This document shows positions 51,242 to 61,758 of a DNA stretch of 64,000 nt, in pieces. The position numbers and the translations under genes were made by a program. This DNA comes from Stercorarius parasiticus. Taxonomy: Eukaryota > Chordata > Aves > Charadriiformes > Stercorariidae. The stretch's first letter is position 1, and each line of letters starts with the position of its first letter. The stretch lies in NCBI GenBank assembly GCA_013396915.1, contig VWZL01002032.1, positions 698,878-762,877 of the forward strand, given 5' to 3'. Below the pieces are notes generated by a model, which saw only the letters and a list, made by a program, of their open reading frames with translations, did no database searches and was not told the origin of the DNA.

Positions 51242-54200
51242 CTGCAAGAGCAAACAGAAAGGAATTACTAATAAATTAAATCTCAAGCAAAGGAAGTGCC
51301 TGGAAAAACATATACATATATGCATGCATACAAGCACAAGTATTTGTATTAGCAGTGCAAAATATAGGAATTTCTGCAGTTACTCAATACAGAGAGCTGA
51401 AGAGGATGAAAACAGCCTTTTGGGGTGTACCTCAAATAAAAAAAAAAAGGAAATAGCTGAGGTGTTAAGGATCTTGAACACAAAATGGAGTTTCAAGTAT
51501 TCTTTAATATCCTTCACAGGCCTATCTTCCCTCAACAGTGAAAACTGAGGAAAAGACTTGAAGAGGAGCTGTAGTTGACCTAGATGACTGCAAACTATAC
51601 AGACTACTGGAAACTCTGGTGGGCGCATCCCACAGCACAGGCAAAGTTGCTGGTCCTGACCTCAAGCTCCCGACCACTGCCTGCCACCGCTCCCCTCCAC
51701 CCCGTGCTTTCCTGTGGAAACCACAGCATAAAGGAGGAAGTAAGACGAAAGGTGGAGGTTTGGCATGCCCTTCTGTCTGATTTTGACTTGGAATCAGGAT
51801 GCAGCCAAAATTCAAGGTGCAGCCTGGGAAATGCTCATTTTTCTTCTGTGTGCAGCTGCTGAAAATATATCATAGGAAGGGTATTTGGCAAAGTACTTAA
51901 AGAAACCAGCTTTCTCTCTGCAGTTCCTCATGGACAGACATCCACAAGTAATTGTCATCACTAGTGACTCCGCCAGCAACCAGATTGAAAACTTAAGATC
52001 AGATGAACATGAATGCTGATTTACTCTTCTCAGTGCACAGTGTGGATCATTGTAAGTCAAACTTCAATGCCTCTTCAACAAATAATGCATTACACAGCCC
52101 CAATGACCAATGCCCTATAATCAGCGCACAATTAAAAGAGGAAAATGTTCCTATTTGAGGAAATACGTTTGTCTTGCTATCTGTTTGAACGTCAAGATCC
52201 CTATTCCCAAACATGACAGGCTCAAAACGTCACAGAAACATCAAAACCATCAAGAAGCCGGACTCAAGCTCTGGTGTGGCAGCACCCTCACTCCACCGAT
52301 CATGCTGACGGGTAATGGTAAGCAGGAGATAAACACACCCCTGAAACAGAGATAAAAGCATTCCTGAGCACTTGTCCATGCCCAAGAATACTGTGCAGAA
52401 CAACTCTAAAGCAGTCACAACATCTGTGAGGCAAGCTGCAAAAACCCTGAAAACAAGGTTTCTGTTCCGAGACTTTGCCAAAGGCAGTTTGTTTCATCCC
52501 AGTACAAACCCTAAAGATCTGCCATCAGTTCATAAAAACAAATATGGAAACCGAGACAGTACAGGGCAGAAAGTTTTGAGAATTCAGTCCCAGCTATCCT
52601 GTCTTACCAAGGCAGTGCAATGTCTTGGATGAAATGTTGGAACAACGTAACACCAAGAACCCCCAAGTTGCCATACATTCTCTTCAACACCAAGCCAGGA
52701 GGTCAGTGATGTGGGGCTCTGGCAGTACGCTAGGCAAGTACAAATTAGCAGAAGCTAAAGATTTTTTTAAAACACCTAGATCTCAGACAGGACAAGCAGG
52801 CAGCACAGCTGGAATCTGTTTCCATACGGACTTTGTGTTAAAAGATCAAGCAGCCCTCTGCAAAGATCCAGTCTTTGGATGAATTAAACCCCCACAAGTC
52901 ACCTATACAACAAACCCAACGGATCCCAGGGTCTGCGCTTTGCACCAAATTTCTTGCTCTCATATTTTTGCTATTGGAAGATGTTCAACATAATTACAGC
53001 AATTGTGAGTAAACCAAATAGCACTACAAGCATGTACCAAATGCAATCAAACTAAATTTGATGCAGATTATTGATCTGGCAGAATTTTGCCAGAGGGAAT
53101 AGATACAAATAAAAAACATACACAAAACCATCTCACTCTCTATTTCTGATGGGAAAAGCAGGTCACAGCTATACTGAACGGACAATAAATATGTTAAGAA
53201 TTCAATAACTTTCATCAGCAAATAACCTAAACTGGAAAGCACACAAAGCCCTTAAAGAAATCCTTCAAGACATTCATTTATGCAAATTTTAAATTATGGA
53301 TTTTTATCCACTTTAATGGAATAACACTTAGACAAAAAACAACCTTTCTGCCTATTATATTGTGGCATATAAAGTACGGTGCAGACAAAGCTGTAGTTCA
53401 GTGAAAACGCAGAAAAGGGTTGACTACAAAGAGAAACTCTCCACATAAACTGACAAAGAGAACCATCACTCTTGGATGTAAAAGCGCCCCACCAGAGGAC
53501 ATCAATCTGAATTTTAAAAGCTCCAGAAGCAATAGACGATACATGCCGGATGATCTCCAGAATACTACCACATCTCATGCAGAGCATGTGTTTATAATCT
53601 TAAGTGAATACAGTGATGTAAGCGCATCCTGAATAACTTTTTTAATCTTTTCACTAAAACATTTAAGACCTAGAAAAAAAAAATAGATGAGAAAAGTATT
53701 TCAGCTTTAAAAACAATGCAACAGAGGTATTTAGAACAGAACGGTTCTGCTGAAATACTACAAGATAATAGGAGTACCAGCTAACTCTCTATTTAAGTCT
53801 TTCTTCAATAGCAGTTAATATTTCTAAGATAGTTACAATTTGAAGTAAGGGAGAGAAATAATATGACAAACATCACCAAAGACTCAAAACCAAACATCTG
53901 CTACAGCAGTAAGCACTCGTGATAATTTTCTTTGCACCTTCCATCCAGTAAGTAAAATCATCTGAAGTAAAGAGGGGAAATGAATGAAATTTAGAGCATT
54001 AATCCAAGATATTAGGAGGAGGGGAAGCAGAAGTAAAAATTAGACATTACATTTTGGTTTTACCCTGTAGCTACAGGAAAGTAGAAGGGGTCTTATTCCA
54101 ATAAAAAGAAAAAAAAAAGGAGGGAGGAAGGAAACTAAGACTGGAAAAAATCCTCATAACAAAACTATCAAAATCTCAACCGAAATGTTGACATTTATAT

Positions 54201-57013
54201 TCTTACTCCAAGTACTACTGCAAATAAGGACTTGAGTTAAATTTCTCTAAAAATAAAATATATTCAGATTTTAATCTGAAGTTGACTGCAGTGGTCACAT
54301 ACTGTTGTTATCAGCCCCTGTGAACATCTTTTTGTCATCAGTCAGTATGCATACCCTTTTATCTAGTCTTATTAAAACAAATGGCAGCTATGCTGATATT
54401 TATTTATATTCAGAAATATGCAATAATGATATATGAAGTCAGAAAAGTTTTCTGTTCGCCCCACAGGCAGAGGAAATCCAGTATGGATATCTGTAAACTT
54501 ACACTTACTCTTGTAACATTTCAATATATACAAGTAATTCCCCTCTAATACATCCATTCTAGTAATCTCTACTTTTATGACTCTTCACACATAGCTTTAC
54601 CTCTCTGGTTTTTACTCTGCAGTATGATTTAATAATGCTTTGAACACCGTTTTTTTTCTAACAGTTTTATATGTCTACCCAAGACTATGCATGCTTTGTT
54701 GTTATTTGCTACAGTCAACTGAGTTAACTGCAAATCTTAAAGCACATTGGCAGTCTTATTACACCCTGTTTACAGGACTTCATTTCTAACAGATGCTTTT
54801 AGATGCTTTGATTCTGTGCATTCTCTTAAAAAAAAAAAAAATTAAAAAAAAAAGGAACAACACAGACACGCCAAAGCTAATTTTTCCTCTTAAACTTAGT
54901 AGGAACTACTAGTCTAAAGAGTGAAAAACAACTAGAAACACTAGAAACACTGTGGTTTACTGCAATTATGAGTTAATTTTAAATTATTTCAATCCAATCT
55001 TAATGTCTGACTTCACTTAGCTATGTTCTGCCTTTCTTTATGATCACAAGACAAATCAATGTCTTAACCAGCTGGCAGTAGTTAAATTCCACATACTTTT
55101 AATTTCAACAGCATGGAAAATAGCCATGCAATATTACAATGTTATTTAATGTTACACATAGTGATAGCCAAGAAAAGCAGAGTATACCTGAAAAAAACAT
55201 GCAAATGCATGTACAAGTGGTCAACTTGGCCACATGAACAGCTGCATCAGGTAACAGCAATTTCAGTTTCTACTAGTTTTCTTAACATGCACACACACAC
55301 AGAGATGAGATGGCTGTGCTTACATTCAGATTAAATATATACACATCTACTCCGAGAAGTACTTTACATCTGCATTTGCTACCTTTTACAGAGAGTGAGA
55401 GAAGCCTGGTCTTGTTTAGCTTCCCCGAGAAGGAAGAATGAGTGAGTCCAAAGCAGGTGAAGAACTACGCAGGGTTGGGGATAAGGAAGGAATTCTCCTT
55501 GGGTAATGGTTCAGGAGAAGTCGGGAAAAAAAAACTCAGGTGTTAATTAGTGAGAGAGAGACAGAGAGTTTAGAACAAATTCTCTGATCTAGCAACAGTA
55601 GCTTTATTTTAAGGACAGATTTTAGCTAAGTAAACTGTTAATATACAGGAGAGTATGCGATGAATATTACTGGCAATTCGCATATTCTCAAAACGTCATT
55701 ACTGCTAATCAGCACTGCACAACTATCAGGCATCGGTTTCGCAAACAGCTTTGCTCCCAGTTCCACCTGCACGTATTTGAAATGTTCCTGGGATGCAGAT
55801 GATTGTGGATGCTGATGAATTATAAGCTGACACTTTTCATTCACTACCCAGAAAGCTTGGGAACTAGTGCTATGCTGTGCTTGAGCATTCTGCATTTTGT
55901 AGCCCACTTAAACTGCAAAAGTATTCAAGTGGCTTGAAACGCCTTGGGTTTAGTCAGAAAAAATTCAACATTTCTGAGTTTTTAGCAAGTACTCAATGTA
56001 TGACTCCATGGAATAATTTTCTGAATGTAATTCATAACTACTTCTGTGGGTGGGCAGGATGCTTTGTTTCCTCATGAGACACATGAAAAATTAAATTTTC
56101 CTGCCAAATTTCTAACCTTCATTATAAAACAAAACAGTGCTAAAGCTTTTCAGGAAGAAAGATCCCCAGGTTGTTGGGCTTTTCTCCATGTGAGCAAACT
56201 AATATTTTCCTAGACTAATTTTTTGAAATAGCATTCTTAAATTTTATCCGGAGTCATTGATAAGGCAAACATACAGCGTAAAAATTTTAGCTGGAAAAAC
56301 TAACGATGTTCTAAGCAGTTGGAATAAGGAATTTAAAATTACACATTTTTTACTTTAAAAAAGCCCATTGGCTTTAACAATTGTGCCACCTATAATGTTG
56401 CTATAAGACACAATAAGCAGGGCAATTACATCCGTACTTCACAATTTTTAAAAATTAGAATAGAACACATTTATTAATGTGTTTCCCACAAACTCCTTAT
56501 ACCCTCCCCAAGGTGAGTTACCACAAAAATTTTTCTTACCTAAAGTTTAACAAAGTTATATGTCACAAATTGGTCCAAAATAATTATATTCAATATTAAG
56601 TCTGTTTTGTTTTGTTTTTAATTTTCTGGTCTTCTTTGACATTCTTTGAATTTATGACCCATGCATGGTAATGTGCAAGTTTTATACCCAAGATATATGG
56701 AAAAAACACACCTTAAAAAGACACTAGGATTTGAAAGCATTTTTATACTTCTCCAAAAGGTGATATAATATTTTTCAGTGAGCAAATAAAACAATGCCTG
56801 TATTTATTATTTATTCTGTTGCATATAGAACTTGAAAAATAGCTTTGCCTCTCAGAATCACAACTGTCACTCTGGCTCACAAGTATGAACTGAAATTTGC
56901 TTGTTTAATAATGTTCACAAAAGTTTTCATCACAGCTGGATAGCTGGTCCACATAGACCACATTCTTATATTCTAAGTGACAGCTAGCACTTGTCAAATA
57001 CCTACACGCCTAC
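51242..57013 (-). other. CCDC170 last intron (5.8 kb)
   Basis: Intron bounded by GTAGGC at the donor (57013) and TTGCAG at the acceptor (51242). It holds AT-rich non-coding sequence with short A runs at 54110-54120 and 54828-54853, an ACACACACACAC run near 55291-55302 and a TGTTTTGTTTTGTTTTT stretch near 56603-56619. No repeat family was recognised. An 89-codon minus-strand open frame at 55638-55907 is discussed as a finding. Confidence 0.8.
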
Positions 57014-57250
57014 CTGTCTCTCTCTTTTTTCCAATTCTGCAAGGGTTGTTTTAAGCATCTTCATCTCACTGGTAACTGCTTCTAATGTATTTTTGTTTTT
57101 TTCTTTGTCTTCAGCAGCTTTACGCTCCTTTAAAACAAGTTCTGATTTGACAGAGGTAAGTTGTTTCTCAGCCTTTTCTTTCATTCTTTCCAATTTGCCT
57201 TGAGACTTATTGAGTTCTTCTATTGTTCTGTTCTGCTCCAAAGTTTTGAT
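57014..57250 (-). CDS. CCDC170: CCDC170 coding exon (79 codons)
   Basis: Internal exon of 237 nt in phase 0, with acceptor TTATTGCAG and donor CAG|GTAGGC. The peptide begins IKTLEQNRTIEELNKSQGKL and ends TTLAELEKRERQ. It is a charged coiled-coil segment containing KEKAEKQLTSVKSEL and EAVTSEMKMLK, which match the family. It splices over a 5.8 kb intron to the terminal exon, giving the junction RERQ|LADFREVV. The plus-strand open frame at 56991-57203 is a shadow of this exon. Confidence 0.92.
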
Positions 57251-58138
57251 CTGCAATAACATAAAGTAATGTTAAATTTGTCACACTTTTTCATCTAACA
57301 TGAAAAAAATAATACTCAGGAGTAATCATAAGCAAGCACTTCAATGTGTTTTCTTATGGGTTCTTGATGAAATCACATGTACATGTGAACTGAAAAGTTA
57401 TTAACTTCTCAAATCAATTTAGAAAAAGATTTTAGTTTCAAAGACAGTTAATTCTCTACAGGTTTTGTGAAAGGAGGTAACTGAACAGACAAAAACCCAC
57501 AGTAAGAGTTCCCTCTCTGCTAGCCCCTGGAAAAATAGTATGAAAAAGAGTTGCCACATGTTTTGCTGGTAAAAATCCTTCAGTTGGAATATGCACCTAC
57601 TTATCTATTTCACTCCGTCAACCACAAGACAGAAACTCACATGAAATCAATCTTCCTTTTGCTCTAGCAGTGGCAAGCTATCAATGACTGCAAACTACTT
57701 GTTCTCACCTGAGTTAAAGCAGGTAATTTATTACTGCTGCAATGTAATAAAACACAGGAACAATGAAAATTTAGCATCTTGCCTGGTTTATGTGGGGAAA
57801 AAAAGCCTTTTTTCCCCTCCATACCTGTCAGAATAGATCTTCTGTGAGCAACGTATGGAAAAGTGTAAGATTACAGAGATATTAACAAGAAAGAAAGGGA
57901 TGCATATACTGTATTTTTCTTAAACTAGCCTGCAAATGTACGTTGTACTTTACAGATGCTACTTAGTATATCAAGACAAATTGCAAAATACCCAAACCAT
58001 TGTAATATTATATTTGCTTTCCCCATCTACGTGGGTTTGAGCAGTTCCCCATGAACACATTTATTGTAAATGAACTCCAGCTATATCCAACTGGAATAGA
58101 AAAATGGATAGAAGCACAAATGTAACCTTTTAACTCAC
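57251..58138 (-). other. CCDC170 intron (0.9 kb)
   Basis: Short intron with GTGAGT donor and TTGCAG acceptor. I see only unremarkable AT-rich sequence in it. Confidence 0.85.
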
Positions 58139-58381
58139 CTTAAGTTCATTGGTTTCGGACAGCTTGGCTTTGAGATCAGTATTTGTTTCCCTTGCCAGAT
58201 TAAGCTGCTTCTGTAGCCTCTCCATCATTTTATGTAACTTTCTGACAGCGAGATTGGCCTCATCCCTCTCCACAGCTAAGGCAGACCTTACTTGCTTCTC
58301 TTCTTCCAGCTGGGTTATTTTCTGACGCAGAAGGTTCATGTGCAGCTCTTTGCTTTCAAGTTTTTCTTTCTGAGTCTTCAA
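58139..58381 (-). CDS. CCDC170: CCDC170 coding exon (81 codons)
   Basis: Internal exon of 243 nt in phase 0. It begins with TTG (Leu) after an ACTAG acceptor whose pyrimidine tract is weak, and ends AAG|GTGAGT, a strong consensus donor. The encoded block begins LKTQKEKLESKELHMNLLRQ and ends KAKLSETNELK. It is highly charged and almost free of Pro and Gly, as expected for a continuous coiled coil. It matches my recollection of the central rod of CCDC170, including the NELK|IKTLEQ junction with the next exon. Confidence 0.92.
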
Positions 58382-59614
58382 CTAGTTTTACAAACACAAG
58401 GATATTTGAAAAAAATAGCTGTGAAAGACAATAGTACTAGACAGATTGTTTTGGAAATTTAATCCCTGTGTTGCACATTTAACCTGAACTCCTATTCCTC
58501 TCCTGAAAATTCTGTAAAGCAGTAGAAGCATATATACACTAACTTGGTATCTCTTATATTACCAATTCATTGCGCTTCTCCATCCCTGAAATTGTGCACT
58601 ACCTTTTAGAATGAATTTACATATAGACTGCACCCTGTTTGAACATAAATACTTGTGCATCATTCAAAACATCTGAGATTGTCTGAAATATAAGACACCA
58701 GTCAAATGCAAGAGGTAAGAGAGATTCATTAAGGAGACAGTGGTTTCAGTGGTGGTAGCATACGATATTTCCATCTTTAAACAGTTAATTAAGATTAGTG
58801 TGCAAGAAGGAGAACCAACTTACAGAAATAAGAAAGCTTTCATACACTGCTCCAATACAAGGCCCAGCAGCTTAGTTTTGTAATTTTGGTGCTCGGGGAG
58901 CTACCTGTTTTCAGTTTACCTGAGCTGAGCTGCCAGGCTTTACTATGGAACATCTGAGGAATATTAACATACATACTATATGTCTTGCTAGAGAGGCAGT
59001 TGCTTCCAGAAAAAATACAGTGTTGTTTTAAACCTTAAACAAACCTAATTCTAAGCTCTAAACCATTCTGATAAGCCTAAAACCAGAAGATTTCACTCTG
59101 TTGTAACAGGATGATGGAGGGTGTCCGACCAAATTTGAACAGATTTGCTCCTAAAGGAGCACAGTTCTTGTTGGAAATCTTGAAATTCTTGGTGAATTAC
59201 AACCGACATCCTATTAAGTTTCTAGAGAAGTTTGTGTAAGATGCCCCCCTTCCCAGCAGATCCATTTAGATTTAAATATCAACAGTAGTTGTTTACAGAA
59301 GTATATCATAAATGTGTATTAAAAAGTAGATATATACAGACATATAAACATGCATAACTTTATACATTTATTTAAGAAGTTGTGAAAAGCAGTATCATGT
59401 ATTTAACCAACTTGTGGGTTTAGTTGGTTTAATATGCAGTCCGTTTGCACAGTTTGCAAACCTTAGCAATTCTTCTTATGTAATGGACATCTTTGAAATT
59501 CCTTGTACATATATGAAGCTCCAATCTGCTGCTTCCAGCAAGCCACTATAGAAATATAGCCATAACAATGTTTATCTTTGAAGCAAATGGTAATGGTATG
59601 TCCTTTTTGCCTAC
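58382..59614 (-). other. CCDC170 intron (1.2 kb)
   Basis: Intron with GTAGGC donor and ACTAG acceptor. It contains a 42-codon plus-strand open frame at 59111-59239 of unknown meaning. Otherwise nothing recognisable. Confidence 0.85.
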
Positions 59615-59788
59615 CTTCCTTCTTAGGCTATATGCCATTGTCTTGTTTTCAATCACTGCATCACCTTCCAGTTTCACTAACTGCTCTACCCGGGCTAGAA
59701 TTGCATCCACGTTCATATCAAATCCAACCTCTGCTGCTAGGCTATCCAGCTTCATCTTCTCATTAAGTTGCTCCAGAAATTTCAGATA
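59615..59788 (-). CDS. CCDC170: CCDC170 coding exon (58 codons)
   Basis: Internal exon of 174 nt in phase 0 at both ends. The acceptor reads TTCTTAG and the donor AAG|GTAGGC. The peptide starts YLKFLEQLNEKMKLD, passes through AAEVGFDMNVDAILARVEQL, and ends MAYSLRRK. The segment around GFDMNVDAILARVEQLVKLEG is one of the most recognisable blocks of the CCDC170 family and the main basis for naming the gene. It joins in frame to the LKTQKEKLESKE exon at 58381. An open frame on the opposite strand over the same bases (59568-59792) is a shadow. Confidence 0.9.
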
Positions 59789-61557
59789 CTAAGAAAAGAT
59801 GTGGAAAGGTGGATAAAAGAATAATAAAACTTCATTAAAAATTCTGAAGTACAATTTAAAAGCAATTCCTCCTATACCGTCAACCAACTACACATAGCCA
59901 CATCCACTACCCAAAAGAAATAACATACTGAAAGGGTATGTTTGTAGTACATGTTCCTGACATAATTGCAAATTCTCCATTTGTACTTTTTTAGTCAATG
60001 TTTATTTTGTTCATAAATCCCTGGACCTACTGTATTTATCTTCTTAGCAAGACTGGATTGGTTTTTGCTCCTCTGCAGTAAGAAGAGCACTAGGTATTTG
60101 TGTCTTGCTTCTGACTCCCGTTCCCGTCTGTGGCTCTGCTGCTTTACACAACCACGCACTGGCAGGGAGAAGTTAGAAAGGACAGCTACATCCCAATTAA
60201 TTGCAAGTGCTGCTGTTGGCCACTACTGTGAGCCTAAAACATGTAAAACTGGTATCAGTGATGCCAGGGGTGAGATCTGATGTAGTCTGAAGAGACACAG
60301 GAATGTTAATATGATCAGTCTTTTGCCTATTTTTGGAACAGCAAGTTTTATTAGAGGTAACAGTTATTGGTTTGCAAATTGCTTTAAAGATTATGTTAAT
60401 TGTATCTCTGGTTTACTGATGTGAATACCTAATATTATTTAATCTGTTTTTTCCTGATTTTGTCCTACCCTGCTAGCTCTTTTAAAACTGCATTAGTTTC
60501 CTGGTCTCAATTAGCCTCTCTTGCAAAATCCAGAGCCTACGTTTACCTTTGTTTTCTCTTACTTCTGCTGCAGGTCATAATCTTTGCAAAGAAAAAACAA
60601 AGAGGGGGGGGNNNNNNNNGGGTGGGGGGGGGGGGGGGGGACGGGACGGGGACAACAAACCAGTTCCATAACTATTGCTTGAGCTTAAGATGATACAACA
60701 TAGCAAGAATCAATTTTTGTTTCATGATGCTTCTGGTTCAAAAAGTTAAAAACAGCAGCAGCAGAAAACACTGAAGTTGTTCATTAACAGGAAAAAAAAT
60801 CACAACAAAAATCTCTTTATTGCAGCAAAATCTAGAGAGGAATTAAGAAACTAGGGCCACATGTTCTTCACAGAGGAAGCAGAGGGGAAGGACAGCTCCA
60901 TTTTCTGGTTTGCTCCCAATGTGGTGGTGGATGCTTCATTCACAAAAGTTATTGTATCATAAACCAATGCAAAACAGACAGCACCAAATCATTGATTCTT
61001 TGCAAATTCAACTTTCTAAGCCTTTCTTGATCTTGGCCTGGTAACATGCTACAACTTGGTCTTTCTTAGCTGTATTGGATGGCTGGTTTAGCTTCCCAGG
61101 TAATATGTCATTTTTCAAACTCTTAGTGTGCTATAGGCTAACAGTGTATTCATTCATACAATTAATTAAAAAAAATCCTGGTAGCCTTGATGGTCTAAGG
61201 ATGTAAAAGAATCAAAGACTGCAAAATCTTGAGATGCTGCAGACCAGATGATACGTTAGAGAAAGACAGAGAGATCAGAGAAAGCTTTGAGATCAGAGAA
61301 TTCTTGAAGGACTTTTAATGTATTTACAGAGACTACTTTTAATCTGGGTTTTTGTTCACATTAAATGCACTTAGAACTCAAAAGCTTTGCTACTTTTTCC
61401 AACTAAAATTGTCAGTAAAAGAAAAGATATTACTACTCTCTATATGACATCTGGCTTTGCTAATTTGCATTACTTGTAGTACTGCAATACTCCAGCTGAT
61501 CAATGCAATACAATCTTTAGTGACTTTTATACAAAAGAAAACAATGCGTGCAATTAC
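59789..61557 (-). other. CCDC170 intron with poly-G tract and gap
   Basis: Intron with GTAATT donor and TTCTTAG acceptor. It contains the G-rich tract and 8-base gap at 60604-60651. The rest is AT-rich and unannotated. Confidence 0.82.
60604..60651 (+). repeat. Poly-G tract interrupted by an 8-base gap
   Basis: Eight Gs, then eight Ns (60612-60619), then GGGT, a run of 17 Gs, and ACGGGACGGGG. The gap inside the homopolymer suggests that read-through failed here. The plus strand is the template strand for CCDC170, so the G-rich side lies on the transcribed strand. There are enough G runs for a G-quadruplex. Confidence 0.9.
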
Positions 61558-61758
61558 TTTTTGCTTCTCAAGCTTCAAACCATCTTGCATCAGATCTACA
61601 GACAGTAATTCCTCTTCCAAGTGTTTCAGTTGATCCTGGAAAGTTTCAGAAGATTTTTCAGCTTTCCTGCTCTTCTCCAGAGCTTCTTGATACAATCTTG
61701 TCTGATTTTCCAAAGCTTCAGTCAATTTAGCTATTTGGGTTTCAAGCTGAGATACCAT
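61558..61758 (-). CDS. CCDC170: CCDC170 coding exon (first visible, 67 codons)
   Basis: Internal exon of 201 nt in phase 0. On the minus strand it follows an acceptor ending CCCTAG and runs from the codons for MVSQLETQIAKL to those for LKLEKQK, ending at an AAA|GTAATT donor. The 67 residues are rich in E, K, L and Q with heptad-like spacing, as in a coiled coil. The open frame continues through the donor for another 55 codons into the intron, but that tail (many I, F, C and S) is not coiled-coil-like, so the exon very probably ends at 61558. The first codon happens to be ATG. It is more likely an internal methionine than the start of the protein, because a full-length CCDC170 has about as much sequence again upstream. 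Confidence 0.87.

Noticed and set aside
57002..61758. The exons taken as separate small genes
   Set aside because: Each frame begins at a splice acceptor, not at an initiation context, and they join in phase into one coiled-coil protein.
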